The notes beneath the pieces were generated by a model. It saw only the letters and a program-made list of their open reading frames with translations. It had not been told where the DNA came from and did no database searches. A stretch of DNA of 64,000 nt. It comes from Stappia sp. MMSF_3263 (GTDB taxonomy: Bacteria > Pseudomonadota > Alphaproteobacteria > Rhizobiales > Stappiaceae). The position numbers and the translations under genes are program-made. Positions 1 to 9,023 of the stretch are shown here, in pieces. The number at the start of each line of letters is the position of its first letter. Position 1 is the stretch's first letter. The DNA is taken from positions 150,246 through 214,245 of the forward strand of contig NZ_JASHIK010000007.1 in the NCBI RefSeq assembly GCF_030733745.1, given 5' to 3'.

Positions 1-126
1 CTGCTGAAGAAGGCCCTGCTGACGACGCTCGTCGCCGGCGTGCTGTTCGCGGGCATCTACTGGCTGCGGGTGCATTCCGGCCTGACGCTCGACGATTTGC
101 CGTTCAAGCCTCCGAGCAGCCGTTGA
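1..126 (+). CDS. 3' end of a hypothetical membrane protein gene (partial)
   Basis: An open frame runs from the first base of the window to a TGA at 124-126, giving the last 41 residues of a protein whose start lies outside. The visible part has a hydrophobic stretch (LLTTLVAGVLFAGIYWL) followed by a short polar tail rich in proline and serine. This fits a C-terminal membrane anchor or the last transmembrane helix of a small inner-membrane protein. I do not recognise the family. It converges on the small minus-strand gene ending at 202, and no terminator separates them. Frame openness over only 41 codons is weak evidence, but the composition is protein-like. Confidence 0.45.
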   Translation: MLKKALLTTLVAGVLFAGIYWLRVHSGLTLDDLPFKPPSSR

Positions 127-201
127 ACGGGCCGCCGTCCAAGGTGCGTGTAAAAATGGGGCGCGTCGAAGGGCGGTTCGGGCATCCGTCGACGGCGAGC
201 G

Positions 202-465
202 TCAAAGCGGGTTCGGTGCCGGCAGCCTTTGGTCTTTGCCCGACGTGGTCGCTGCAAGTTCCTTCTCGCAGTCGGTGACGAGCATCGCCTTCTGCTGCCG
301 CGTGAGCAGCGACAGGTCGCCCGTGCCGAAGCGGTAGCGGGCAAGCCGCACGGCCAGCGGCATCAGGTCGTGGCGCTTCAGTTTCATCAGCAACTGGTCG
401 AAACGCCAGTCGACGGACCAGCCGCTGTCCGACGGGCCCTTGTCATGGGGATCACCAAGCAACAT
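202..465 (-). CDS. small conserved-looking hypothetical protein, 87 aa
   Basis: The ATG at 463-465 (minus strand) is preceded by a good ribosome-binding site, GGAGGA on the minus strand (about 473-478), so I chose it over longer in-frame starts. The product is 87 residues, soluble, with a charged central helix region (LMKLKRHDLMPLAVRLARYRF) and a polar C-terminus. It has no signal peptide, transmembrane helix or motif known to me. The translation starts MLLGDPHDKGPSDSGWSVDW. It lies in a convergent position with the truncated frame at 1-126 and divergent from the Pcm-like gene at 842. Function unknown. Confidence 0.6.
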   Translation of the reverse strand: MLLGDPHDKGPSDSGWSVDWRFDQLLMKLKRHDLMPLAVRLARYRFGTGDLSLLTRQQKAMLVTDCEKELAATTSGKDQRLPAPNPL

Positions 466-841
466 CGATAAGTCCTCCGGCCTTCGGCCGTCATCGTCCC
501 TTGCGACAGGTTGAACCTTGAGCGATAGCCGGAGACTGTGCGGGGAATGTCCGCAGGCTCGGGCGCGCGACGGGTTGAGGACGGAACGCCTTGCACCGTA
601 TCGTGTCGACAAGTGTGCCGACGACGGCGTGATTATTCCGTTATGCTGCCGCTTGCGCGGCAACGGATGCCTGCGGTGCTTGTCCGGCTTGTCAGGCGCG
701 CCGGACACCGCTAAGGAACCGGGATGACGATCACAGCGGCGCGTCCGGCCCGGACGGGTGGCGCCGGCGACATTCGACGGGATCCGCACGCCTGAGGAAA
801 CGGCAGGCGTGCCGGGATACGGCAAAGGGAAGAGGCGCGCG
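466..841. other. 376-bp divergent intergenic region with hairpins
   Basis: This gap separates the minus-strand small gene from the plus-strand methyltransferase gene and should hold both promoters. I see no convincing -35/-10 pair. It contains a short hairpin TGCCGC-ttgc-GCGGCA at 647-662. A perfect 9-bp stem, GCACGCCTG / CAGGCGTGC, lies at 786-812 with a 9-nt loop, 30 bp before the ATG of the methyltransferase gene, so it would form in that gene's 5' leader. No additional gene is supported. Confidence 0.5.
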
Positions 842-1504
842 ATGGGCGATTACGAGCAGGTTCGCACCCACATGGTGGACAACCAGCTGCGAACCAACGA
901 CGTTACCGACCTGCGGGTTCTCGACGCGATGGAGGCGGTTCCGCGCGAGCGCTTCGTGCCGGCCTCCAGGCGCTGCGTCGCCTATAGCGACCAGGACATC
1001 GCGCTGACCTCCGGCTCGAGCCCGCGCTATCTGATGAAGCCGCATATCTTTGCCAAGCTGGTGCAGCTCGCGGCGGTTCGCCCCGGCGAAGTCGCTCTTT
1101 GCGTCGGCTGCGGCACCGGGTATGGCGTCGCCGTGCTGGCGCAGCTCGCCGGCTCGGTCGTGGGGATCGACAATGACCCGGAAACGGTTGCCGCGGCGTC
1201 GGAGCTGCTCGTCGACCTTGGGATCGAGAACGCCGCGGTGATCGATGGCGATCTGGTCACCGGCGGGGCCTCCGAAGGGCCTTATGACGTGATCCTGATC
1301 GACGGGGCGGTCGAGCGCCTGCCCGATGCGCTGACGGCGCAGCTCAAGGACGGGGGACGTCTGGTGGTCATTCGCGGTCGCGGCGGCTCGGGAACCGCCG
1401 AGCTGCATGTCCGCTCCGGCGACGCCGTCTCGGGGCGGTTCGCGTTCAACGCGGCGGCGCAGGTGCTGCCGGGCTTCGAGCAGCCCAGGGAATTCGTCTT
1501 CTGA
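842..1504 (+). CDS. protein-L-isoaspartate O-methyltransferase family protein (divergent)
   Basis: This is a 220-residue SAM-dependent methyltransferase related to Pcm, which methylates L-isoaspartyl residues in damaged proteins. The SAM motif I is clear (VGCGTGYGVAVLAQLAG, about residues 90-106), followed by an acidic post-I residue (VVGIDNDPE) and the IDGAVERLP strand. The N-terminus (MVDNQLRTNDVTDLRVLDAM) is typical of the family. The segment that in true Pcm enzymes carries a G-x-Q-T-I-S element reads LTSGSSPRYLMKPHIF here, so substrate handling may differ. The ATG at 842 was chosen because it starts at the conserved N-terminus. A terminator follows at 1531. It lies just upstream of tolC, as in other rhizobia-related genomes (recalled, not checked). 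Confidence 0.8.
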   Translation: MGDYEQVRTHMVDNQLRTNDVTDLRVLDAMEAVPRERFVPASRRCVAYSDQDIALTSGSSPRYLMKPHIFAKLVQLAAVRPGEVALCVGCGTGYGVAVLAQLAGSVVGIDNDPETVAAASELLVDLGIENAAVIDGDLVTGGASEGPYDVILIDGAVERLPDALTAQLKDGGRLVVIRGRGGSGTAELHVRSGDAVSGRFAFNAAAQVLPGFEQPREFVF

Positions 1505-1530
1505 CGAGGTGACAACCGAGGATTTCAAGG

Positions 1531-1565
1531 AAGCCGCCGCGCGGGTCAGCGCTGGCGGCTTTTTT
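1531..1565 (+). terminator. rho-independent terminator after the Pcm-like gene
   Basis: A perfect 8-bp stem AAGCCGCC / GGCGGCTT has a possible inner GCGC/GCGC pairing and is followed directly by T residues (1561-1565). It begins 26 bp after the methyltransferase stop codon. Confidence 0.8.
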
Positions 1566-1983
1566 CATGTCTCGCCCGGGATGCACAGGGGTGTTGCCGA
1601 GAGGTCGCAGCGGTGCGCGAATGCATCGCCGCACCGCTTTCAAAGGTTGTCACCCGACCGGACCGAGATAACAGTATCGGCGCGTCGCCCTGCCTGCATG
1701 ACGGGCTGGAGGGTTGCCGCGCAAATTTGCCACTCCCGCAAGGAGCCGACCGGCGCAAGAGGCCGAAAGATCGGCGCGGGCGGGGAGGGAACCCGGCAGG
1801 TTGCCAGTGCGGCTGGTCGGGCGGAAGGATCGAAAAGCGGTGGACGCCAGAGGGCGGACCGACAAGCCGTGGATCCGGTACGGACAGGAAATCGGGTCGC
1901 AGGGACCCGCGTCAAAGTGATGACGGCGAGTGCGCGTGATCGCGCGCGCCGCTGAATTCCGGAGTTGTACAGGGGTGTTCAAG
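1566..1983. other. 418-bp region upstream of tolC
   Basis: No gene is supported here. A second perfect stem-loop, AGCGGTGCG / CGCACCGCT with a 12-nt loop, lies at 1609-1638. A TTGTCA at 1647-1652 could be a -35 element for tolC, but the matching -10 (ATAACA or TAACAG, 15-16 bp away) is poor. The rest is GC-rich sequence without repeats. Confidence 0.4.
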
Positions 1984-3357
1984 GTGAATCGGACGGGTTC
2001 TTGGCTCATTGCAGCCGCCATTTCCGTGGCGGCGGCGGGCGTGCCCGCGACGGCGCGTTCTCAATCGATCGGCGAGGCACTTGGCCAGGCCTATTCGGCA
2101 AACCCGACGTTGAACGCGGCGCGTGCGGCGCTGCGTTCCGTCAACGAATCGGTGCCGCAGGCGCTTTCCGGCTGGCGGCCCCAGATCTTCGGCCGTTTCG
2201 ACGTCGGCTCCCAATACTCGAAATCCGACCCGGGCCGTGCCCGCTACGGCAACACGGCCTCGGTCGGCCTGTCTCTGTCGCAGGCCCTGTTTCGCGGCTT
2301 CCGCACGGTGAACTCCGTGCGCCAGGCCGAGGCCGTGGTGCGCGCCGAGCGCGAAAGCCTCCGCGCTACGGAACAGTCGGTGCTGCTTCAGGCGGCAACG
2401 GCCTATATGGACGTGATCAGCAACACGGCGATCGTTTCGCTGCGGCGCAGCAGCCTGACCTTCCTGGCCGAGCAGGTTCGCGCCGCCGATGACCGTTTCG
2501 AAGTGGGCGAGGGCACCCGCACGGACGTGTCGCAGGCCCGTGCCCGCTTCTCCGAGGCACAGTCGGAACTCAACCTGGCGCTGGCCAACGTCAACAGCAG
2601 CCGCGCCATCTACCGCCAGATCATCGGCTCCGACCCGAAGTCGCTGTCCGCGCGCACGACCGTCTACCGCCAGTTGCCCAGGAACCTGGACTTGGCGCTC
2701 AAGGCCGGTGCCAGCAACCATCCCTCGATCCTTTCCGCCCAGCATCTTGTCGATGCGGGCACGTTCGGCGTGAAGACGGTCGAGGGCGAGTTGCTGCCGA
2801 CCGTGACGCTGGAAGCCGACATGCAGCGCCAGTGGAGCCCGCCGAGCTCACCGGGTGCGGACACGGTCGACAGCGCCAGCATTTTCGGCCGGGTCTCGAT
2901 TCCCCTCTATCAGGGCGGAGCGGTCTCGTCCCGCGTGCGCCAGGCCAAGGAAGACCTCGGCCAGACCCGTATCCAGCTCGATGTCGCACGCGACCAGATC
3001 CGCGCGTCGGTCGTCTCCGCCTGGGGGCAGTACCAGGCCGCGGAAGCCTCGATCCAGGCGGCCCAGGATGCCGTGTCGGCCAACCAGCTGGCGCTTGAGG
3101 GCGTGATCGAGGAGCAGCGTGTCGGCCAGCGCACGACGCTGGACGTGCTGAACGCCCAGTTCGAACTGGTCAACAGCCGGGTCAGCCTGATCAGCGCGCA
3201 GCGCAATCGCACGGTGGCGGCCTACTCGTTGATGTCGGCGGTGGGGGGACTCACGGCGGACCGCATCGGTCTGGGCGTCGCCCTCCACGACGAGAAGGCG
3301 CACTACAAGAAGGTCCGCAACAGCTGGTACGGCATTCGCACGCCCGACGGCCGTTGA
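1984..3357 (+). CDS. tolC: TolC family outer membrane efflux protein
   Basis: A 457-residue outer-membrane channel of the TolC family. It provides the outer-membrane exit duct for RND efflux pumps and type I secretion systems. The N-terminus is a signal peptide (MNRTGSWLIAAAISVAAAGV, cut after about ATARS). The mature protein begins SIGEALGQAYSANPTLNAAR, the classic TolC start, and carries the two repeated helical OEP segments. GTG at 1984 was chosen because AGGGG at 1971-1975 sits 8 bp upstream and the signal peptide begins there. An upstream in-frame GTG at 1930 would add 18 residues. The efflux pair at 57-61 kb lacks its own channel and could use this one. Confidence 0.92.
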   Translation: MNRTGSWLIAAAISVAAAGVPATARSQSIGEALGQAYSANPTLNAARAALRSVNESVPQALSGWRPQIFGRFDVGSQYSKSDPGRARYGNTASVGLSLSQALFRGFRTVNSVRQAEAVVRAERESLRATEQSVLLQAATAYMDVISNTAIVSLRRSSLTFLAEQVRAADDRFEVGEGTRTDVSQARARFSEAQSELNLALANVNSSRAIYRQIIGSDPKSLSARTTVYRQLPRNLDLALKAGASNHPSILSAQHLVDAGTFGVKTVEGELLPTVTLEADMQRQWSPPSSPGADTVDSASIFGRVSIPLYQGGAVSSRVRQAKEDLGQTRIQLDVARDQIRASVVSAWGQYQAAEASIQAAQDAVSANQLALEGVIEEQRVGQRTTLDVLNAQFELVNSRVSLISAQRNRTVAAYSLMSAVGGLTADRIGLGVALHDEKAHYKKVRNSWYGIRTPDGR

Positions 3358-3390
3358 CGCGGAGCTGGTTGCGGCAGCCGCCGGCAGCCT

Positions 3391-3430
3391 GCACGGGTCC
3401 CGATGGTTCCTGCCATCGGGTTTCACGTGC
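3391..3430 (+). terminator. stem-loop terminator after tolC
   Basis: The inner perfect stem CCCGATGG / CCATCGGG with a TTCCTG loop (3399-3420) is followed by TTT. An outer pairing GCACG (3391-3395) / CGTGC (3426-3430) encloses it. It starts 34 bp after the tolC stop. The short T run makes it a moderate rather than strong terminator. Confidence 0.5.
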
Positions 3431-3629
3431 AAAAGCGGCCGAATCGGGGAATTGTTGCACTTGACAAGGCCGCCGGGCCGGTTCGTGACGTTGTCATGCT
3501 TTTCCCCCGGCGGATTAACGCGTTATATTCTGCAGGATCGAGTCGGCATGCCCATCGGTGCATCCGACCGGATGCCAGGGCCCTCTAGCAGGACGGTCGG
3601 GCGCAGAGTTGTCGAGTGCGGGGATCGGT

Positions 3630-4280
3630 ATGGCTAACGCCAATCAGGCTCAAGAACCTTCTATGGAAGAAATCCTGGCGTCCATTCGCCGGATTATTTC
3701 CGATGAGGATACACCGTCTGATGACAAGGCCGAGGCTGCAGCCGAAGCCGATACGACGGATGACGCGCTTGCCGATGCCGGCGAGGAGATGTCGCAGGAC
3801 GACCTCGACAAGCTGTTTGATTCCGCCGGCGATGCCGATGTGGAAGTCGAGCCGGATCCCGAGCCCGAGATCGAAGACGTGGCCGAGGTCGACGATGTCC
3901 TGGAACTGACCGAGGACCAGGCCGTCGACGAGGACGAGTTCGATCTTGTCGAGGGCCTTGCGACCGAGGAAGACGATACCGGCGACGTCGCTTTCGTCGA
4001 CGAGCGTGCCGAGGCGGAAACCCCGAAATCCGATCCCTGGACACGCCCGGCGCGCGACAGCACGGCGGAAGAGCTGCTGTCGCCCTCGGCGGACCAGGCC
4101 GTGCAGGCCGCGTTCCACAATCTGGCCGGCACGATCCTTTCCAACAACGCCCGCACGCTGGAGGATCTCGTCAAGGAGATGCTGCGGCCGATGCTGAAGG
4201 GCTGGCTCGACGAAAATCTTCCCCCGCTCGTCGAGCGGCTCGTACGCCAGGAGATCGAGCGGGTATCGCGCGGACGCTGA
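3630..4280 (+). CDS. popZ: PopZ-like DUF2497 polar organizing protein
   Basis: A 216-residue protein with the PopZ architecture. There is a short conserved N-terminal helix ([17 protein letters not shown]), a long low-complexity acidic region (about residues 30-135, rich in Asp, Glu, Ala and Val), and a conserved helical C-terminus ([20 protein letters not shown] ... [11 protein letters not shown]). In Caulobacter, PopZ self-assembles at cell poles and anchors ParB-bound centromeres. The ATG at 3630 starts the conserved MANANQAQ sequence, and longer in-frame starts lack conservation. It lies between tolC and valS and ends in its own terminator at 4305. The pole-organising role here is inferred from family membership. 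Confidence 0.88.
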   Translation: MANANQAQEPSMEEILASIRRIISDEDTPSDDKAEAAAEADTTDDALADAGEEMSQDDLDKLFDSAGDADVEVEPDPEPEIEDVAEVDDVLELTEDQAVDEDEFDLVEGLATEEDDTGDVAFVDERAEAETPKSDPWTRPARDSTAEELLSPSADQAVQAAFHNLAGTILSNNARTLEDLVKEMLRPMLKGWLDENLPPLVERLVRQEIERVSRGR

Positions 4281-4304
4281 TCCGCGCCGCCATATCCGCT
4301 CGTC

Positions 4305-4328
4305 ACGCCGCCCTCCGGGCGGCGTTTT
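4305..4328 (+). terminator. rho-independent terminator after popZ
   Basis: A perfect 9-bp stem ACGCCGCCC / GGGCGGCGT has a 3-nt TCC loop and runs into TTTT. It starts 24 bp after the popZ stop codon. Confidence 0.85.
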
Positions 4329-4355
4329 CGTTTCCAGCCCGCATGTGCGCGGTGG

Positions 4356-4384
4356 TTGACTTGGCGACATGCCTGCGAGTAACC
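4356..4384 (+). promoter_or_regulatory. possible valS promoter
   Basis: TTGACT at 4356-4361 is a good -35 match. After 17 bp comes GTAACC (4379-4384), a weak -10. It sits 33 bp before the valS ATG and just after the popZ terminator, where a promoter is expected. Confidence 0.35.
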
Positions 4385-4417
4385 ACGCGTTCAGTTCACA
4401 GTTCCCCGGGAAAACCG

Positions 4418-7264
4418 ATGCTCGACAAGACCTACGATGCCGCCACAGTCGAACCCAGGATCGCCAAGGCCTGGGAAGACGCAGATGCCTTCAGGGCCGG
4501 CGCCGGCGCCGAGCCGGGGGCGGCGTCCTTCTCGATCGTGATCCCGCCGCCCAATGTCACCGGCTCCCTGCACATGGGTCATGCGCTCAACAACACGTTG
4601 CAGGACGTGCTGGTGCGGTTCGAGCGCATGCGCGGGCGCGACGTGCTCTGGCAGCCGGGAATGGACCATGCGGGCATCGCCACGCAGATGGTGGTCGAGC
4701 GGCAGCTGGCCGAGCGCCAGGAGCCGGGGCGGCGCGACATGGGGCGCGAGGCCTTCGTCAACCGCATCTGGGAGTGGAAGGCCGAGTCCGGCGGCATGAT
4801 CTTCAACCAGCTGAAGCGGCTGGGCGCGTCCTGCGACTGGTCGCGCGAACGCTTCACCATGGACGAGGGCCTGTCGAGGGCCGTGCTGGAGGTCTTTGTC
4901 GGGCTCTATCGCGAGAACCTGATCTACAAGGACAAGCGGCTGGTCAACTGGGACCCGAAGCTTCTGACCGCGATCTCGGACCTCGAGGTCGAGCAGGTCG
5001 AGGTGAAGGGCAATCTCTGGCATTTCCGCTATCCGCTGGAAAACGGCGAGACCTTCGAGGCGCCCGTCGCCTTCGACGAGGACGGCAAGCCGGTGGAGTT
5101 CGAGACGCGCGACTACATCACCGTCGCCACGACGCGTCCCGAAACGATGCTCGGCGACACCGCCGTCGCGGTGAACCCGGAAGATCCGCGCTACAAGGGG
5201 CTGATCGGCAAGCATGTGGTGCTGCCGCTGGTCGGCCGCCGCATCCCCATCGTCGCCGACGACTACGCCGACCCGGATGCGGGATCGGGCGCGGTGAAGA
5301 TCACCCCGGCGCATGACTTCAACGATTTCGAGGTCGGCAAGCGTCACAACCTGCCGATGATTTCGGTGCTCGACCGCGAGGCGAAGGTCCGCCTTGCCGA
5401 GAACCCGGAATTCCTAGAGGGCGTTGCCGAGAGCGCGGAGCTGTCCGAAACGATCTCGGCCTATGAGGGTTGCGACCGTTTCGACGTGCGCAAGCGGCTG
5501 GTCGAGCGGATGGAGGAACTCGGTCTTCTCGACCGGATCGAGCCGCACACCCACATGGTGCCGCATGGCGACCGTGGCGGCGTGCCGATCGAGCCGCTGT
5601 TGACCGACCAGTGGTATGTCGACGCCAAGACGCTGGCCCAGCCGGCGATCGCCAGCGTGCGCGAGGGGCGGACGAACTTCGTGCCGCGCAACTGGGACAA
5701 GACCTATTACGAGTGGATGGAGAACATCCAGCCCTGGTGCATCTCGCGGCAGCTGTGGTGGGGACACCGGATCCCGGCCTGGTACGGCCCGGACGGCCGG
5801 ATCTTCGTCGAACGCGGCGAGGAGGAGGCCTGCGCGGCTGCGGCGGAGCATTACGGCAAGCCCGTCGAGGTCATCGACATGGAGGCCGCTCTTGCCCGCT
5901 GGGAGAGCGGCGAGGACGGTGCCGGCATCGCGCTCTACCGCGACGAGGACGTGCTCGACACGTGGTTTTCCTCGGCGCTGTGGCCGTTCTCGACGCTCGG
6001 CTGGCCGGACAAGACACCCGAGCTTGCCAACTACTACCCGACAAGCGTGCTGATCACCGGCTTCGACATCATCTTCTTCTGGGTTGCCCGGATGATGATG
6101 TTCGGCGATCACTACATGAAGACCGAGCCCTTCCACACGGTCTACATCCATGCCCTGGTCCGCGACGAGAAGGGCCAGAAGATGTCGAAGTCGAAGGGCA
6201 ACGTCATCGATCCGCTGGCCCTGATCGAGGAGTACGGCGCCGACGCGCTTCGCTTCACGCTGGCGGCGATGGCCGCGCAGGGACGCGATATCAAGCTGGC
6301 GACCAGCCGGGTCGCGGGCTATCGCAACTTCGTCACCAAGCTGTGGAACGCGGCCCGCTTCGTCGAGATGAACGGCGGCGCCCGGCCGCAAGGGTTCGAT
6401 CCGGCGGCCGTCCGGGAGACCGTCAATCGCTGGATTGTCACGGAGACGGGGCGCTGCGTCACCGAGGTCACCGAAGCGCTGGAAGGCTTCCGCTTCAACG
6501 AGGCGGCGGGCGCGGCCTACCGCTTCGTGTGGAACACCTATTGCGACTGGTACCTGGAGTTCGCCAAGCCGATCTTCAACGAAGGCACGGAAGAGGCGCA
6601 GGCGGAAACCCGCGCGACCGCGGCCTGGGTTCTCGACGAGATACTCAAGATGCTGCACCCGTTCATGCCGTTCATGACCGAGGAGCTGTGGGCCCGCGCG
6701 GTCGAGGAGGATGCGGCGGCGAGCCGGGACAACCTGCTCGTCCACACCCGCTGGCCAGGTTCGGCCGGCGGCGACCAGGGCGCGGCGGCCGAGATCAACT
6801 GGGTGGTCGACCTGATTTCCTCGATCCGCTCCGTGCGCGCCGAGATGAACGTTCCCGCCGGAGCGAAGGTGCCCCTGGTGGTGACCGGCGCCAACGAGGT
6901 GACACGCCAGCGTCTCAAGGCGCATGAGGCGGCGATCCTGCGTCTTGCCAGGGCCGAGGCGATCTCGCATGGCGACGCGCCGCCGCGCGGCTCCGTGCAG
7001 ATTGTCAGTGGAGAAGCGGTGGTCTGCCTTCCTCTTGCCGACTTCATCGATCTTGGTGCGGAAGCGGCGCGCCTTGCCAAGGAAGAAGGCAAGCTCGACG
7101 ACGAGATCGCACGCATCGACAAGAAGCTTGGAAATGCCGCTTTCGTCGCCAAGGCGCCGGAAGAGATCGTGGCGGCCGAGCAGGAGAAGCGGGTCGAGCT
7201 GGTCGAGCGACGCGACCGGGTTGTCGAGGCGCGCAAGCGGCTTGCCGACCTGTCGCATGCGTGA
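4418..7264 (+). CDS. valS: valyl-tRNA synthetase
   Basis: A 948-residue class I aminoacyl-tRNA synthetase that charges tRNA-Val in the cytoplasm. The HIGH-type motif is HMGH at residues 52-55 ([15 protein letters not shown]) and the KMSKS loop is at about 588-592 ([16 protein letters not shown]). The CP1 editing domain lies between them, with the [15 protein letters not shown] segment that hydrolyses mischarged threonyl-tRNA. The C-terminus has the family's coiled coil ([20 protein letters not shown]). The ATG at 4418 begins [20 protein letters not shown], the usual ValRS start. Upstream in-frame codons overlap the promoter region and look unconserved. Confidence 0.98.
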   Translation: MLDKTYDAATVEPRIAKAWEDADAFRAGAGAEPGAASFSIVIPPPNVTGSLHMGHALNNTLQDVLVRFERMRGRDVLWQPGMDHAGIATQMVVERQLAERQEPGRRDMGREAFVNRIWEWKAESGGMIFNQLKRLGASCDWSRERFTMDEGLSRAVLEVFVGLYRENLIYKDKRLVNWDPKLLTAISDLEVEQVEVKGNLWHFRYPLENGETFEAPVAFDEDGKPVEFETRDYITVATTRPETMLGDTAVAVNPEDPRYKGLIGKHVVLPLVGRRIPIVADDYADPDAGSGAVKITPAHDFNDFEVGKRHNLPMISVLDREAKVRLAENPEFLEGVAESAELSETISAYEGCDRFDVRKRLVERMEELGLLDRIEPHTHMVPHGDRGGVPIEPLLTDQWYVDAKTLAQPAIASVREGRTNFVPRNWDKTYYEWMENIQPWCISRQLWWGHRIPAWYGPDGRIFVERGEEEACAAAAEHYGKPVEVIDMEAALARWESGEDGAGIALYRDEDVLDTWFSSALWPFSTLGWPDKTPELANYYPTSVLITGFDIIFFWVARMMMFGDHYMKTEPFHTVYIHALVRDEKGQKMSKSKGNVIDPLALIEEYGADALRFTLAAMAAQGRDIKLATSRVAGYRNFVTKLWNAARFVEMNGGARPQGFDPAAVRETVNRWIVTETGRCVTEVTEALEGFRFNEAAGAAYRFVWNTYCDWYLEFAKPIFNEGTEEAQAETRATAAWVLDEILKMLHPFMPFMTEELWARAVEEDAAASRDNLLVHTRWPGSAGGDQGAAAEINWVVDLISSIRSVRAEMNVPAGAKVPLVVTGANEVTRQRLKAHEAAILRLARAEAISHGDAPPRGSVQIVSGEAVVCLPLADFIDLGAEAARLAKEEGKLDDEIARIDKKLGNAAFVAKAPEEIVAAEQEKRVELVERRDRVVEARKRLADLSHA

Positions 7265-7292
7265 CCGGGCGATCTGTACGGGGAAGTAGCGG

Positions 7293-7856
7293 ATGATGCG
7301 TTTTGCGGGATTGCGGAATGGGCGCGCCGGTGTCGCGCGGGGGCGGGGCGTGCTTGCCGCCGGCCTGATCGCACTTGGTGCGTCGGCGGGCCTTGCCTCG
7401 CCGGCCCTGGCCGAGAAGATCGTCAATCCTGTCGCCGTCTTCTCCGGGCTCGACAAGATCACCGGCCGCATCATCGCGTTCGACGTCTATGTCGGCGAGA
7501 CGGTGCAGTTCGGGGCGCTGCAGGTGACCCCGCGCGAGTGCAACACCCGGCCGCAGACGGAAGCTCCGCAGACGACCGCCTTCGTCGAGGTCGACGAGAT
7601 CACGCTGAACAACGAGGTGCGGCGGATCTTCACCGGCTGGATGTTTGCCGCCAGTCCCGGCCTGCACGCGGTGGAGCATGCCGTCTACGACGTGTGGCTG
7701 ACCGACTGCAAGCAGTCCTCGAGCGTCGCCCCGCCGGCGAACTACAGCGGCCCGCCGATCTCCGAACAGGCCGCGGCCGGCAACGATCCGCTGGCAGGAA
7801 CCGCGCCCAAGCTCGGGCCGGAACAGGTCGTTCCGCGCATCAAGCCGCCGCAGTAA
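7293..7856 (+). CDS. DUF2155 domain-containing exported protein
   Basis: A 187-residue protein with a signal peptide ending near SPALA (about residue 40). The DUF2155 core follows: KIVNPVAVFSGLDKITGRII, VGETVQFGALQVTPRECNTR, and FTGWMFAASPGLHAVEHAVYDVWLTDC. Two cysteines (in PRECNTR and LTDC) could form a disulphide in the periplasm. The family is widespread in alphaproteobacteria and its function is unknown. It follows valS by 28 bp and may be co-transcribed. It converges on the alpha/beta hydrolase gene at 7875, with only 18 bp between them and no obvious terminator. Confidence 0.85.
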   Translation: MMRFAGLRNGRAGVARGRGVLAAGLIALGASAGLASPALAEKIVNPVAVFSGLDKITGRIIAFDVYVGETVQFGALQVTPRECNTRPQTEAPQTTAFVEVDEITLNNEVRRIFTGWMFAASPGLHAVEHAVYDVWLTDCKQSSSVAPPANYSGPPISEQAAAGNDPLAGTAPKLGPEQVVPRIKPPQ

Positions 7857-7874
7857 GGCGCCGCCGGCACGGCA

Positions 7875-8933
7875 TCATTCTTCCGTGACCTTGCGGATCC
7901 ACTCGCTCATGGACGCAATCGCGCCTGGCGCATAGGCGTTGCGGCCGAGCACCACGAAGGCGGCCCTGGCATGCCAGGGCATCTGGTCGGGCAGCTGATA
8001 GTTGAACAGGCTCGCCCGCAGCAGGCCGTGCGTCGCCCCCGGCAGCATTGTCACGATGCTTGGCCTTGCAGGAAGATGCAGGCGCCGGTAGTCGGCGGCG
8101 TTTGCCCGCGGATTGACGTTAAGGTCCCGCTCGCCCCAGATCGCCATGAACGGCCTGTCGATCCGCGCGATGTCGGTGCTTGCATCCTCATGCCGGTTGC
8201 GGGCGATGAAGGCGAGGCGTTCCGGCGTCACGTCGATCCGCCGGGCTGCTTCGCCGGGCGCGAGGGTGCCCGTGGCAAGACCCGAGAACAGTTCCGTCTC
8301 CCGGCGATCCGCATCGATCAGGTGCCCGGCTATCCGCTCCGGCGTCCAGCCTTCCGCCTCAAGCCGCCGCGCGGTGAAATAGTCGCCCTGGCGCTGCCAG
8401 TTCACGGCGCCCCCGACAAGCACGAAAAAACCCGCGTCCGTTTCCGTAGCGGCAAGGCGCGGCAACACCCAGCCGGCTTGGGAGAAGCCGAGGAAGCCGA
8501 TCCTGCCACCGGCCTGCGGCAGGCTGTCTGCAACGGCCGACAGGGCCGCCCGCGCCTCGTCGGCACGGTCCTGCATCGACTGGGAGAGCCAGTCGCCGGT
8601 GCTTGCGCCGATGCCGGGCTTGTCCCAGGTGAAGACCGCGATTCCGTCGTCGAGCAGGGCGTTGACGAGGGGAAGGTAGCCGCCGGCGGAAAAGCGGTCC
8701 TGGGGACCGTCGCCATGGACGAGCAGCACCACCGCCCGCGGCCGTTCGCCGGCGTTCCCGGGCAGAAGCAGCGTCCCCGACAAGCCGGCCCCGCCGCTGT
8801 CGAAGGTGAGTTCGCGCTGCGTGCGCCCGGCAAGGTCGAAGTCCGACAGTCCGGGCAGCGCAAGCCCCACGATCGCGAGCGCCAGGACAGCGCCCGCAAT
8901 CAGCCAGCGGATCGTGCGTCCCTGCTTGCGCAT
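7875..8933 (-). CDS. alpha/beta hydrolase, membrane-anchored or exported
   Basis: A 352-residue protein with an N-terminal hydrophobic segment (IRWLIAGAVLALAIVGLALP), either a signal anchor or an uncleaved signal. The hydrolase core shows an oxyanion-type strand (VVLLVHGDGPQDR), the nucleophile elbow GFSQAG with Ser151, the acid in WGERD (Asp270) and the histidine in GATHG (His302), giving a complete Ser-Asp-His triad. The layout resembles periplasmic peptidase/esterase-type hydrolases of the BAAT/acyl-CoA or prolyl-oligopeptidase clan. The substrate cannot be read from sequence. It is a single gene, convergent with the DUF2155 gene and followed upstream by another minus-strand gene. Confidence 0.8.
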   Translation of the reverse strand: MRKQGRTIRWLIAGAVLALAIVGLALPGLSDFDLAGRTQRELTFDSGGAGLSGTLLLPGNAGERPRAVVLLVHGDGPQDRFSAGGYLPLVNALLDDGIAVFTWDKPGIGASTGDWLSQSMQDRADEARAALSAVADSLPQAGGRIGFLGFSQAGWVLPRLAATETDAGFFVLVGGAVNWQRQGDYFTARRLEAEGWTPERIAGHLIDADRRETELFSGLATGTLAPGEAARRIDVTPERLAFIARNRHEDASTDIARIDRPFMAIWGERDLNVNPRANAADYRRLHLPARPSIVTMLPGATHGLLRASLFNYQLPDQMPWHARAAFVVLGRNAYAPGAIASMSEWIRKVTEE

Positions 8934-9023
8934 CCCGTCTCCTTGCTGACTGCCCGCCGCCGTTTCAGGTCAGGTGGGGACGGCGGGCGGCCTGTTCAAC
9001 CTGCGGTTCCGTGCTTGCCCGGA

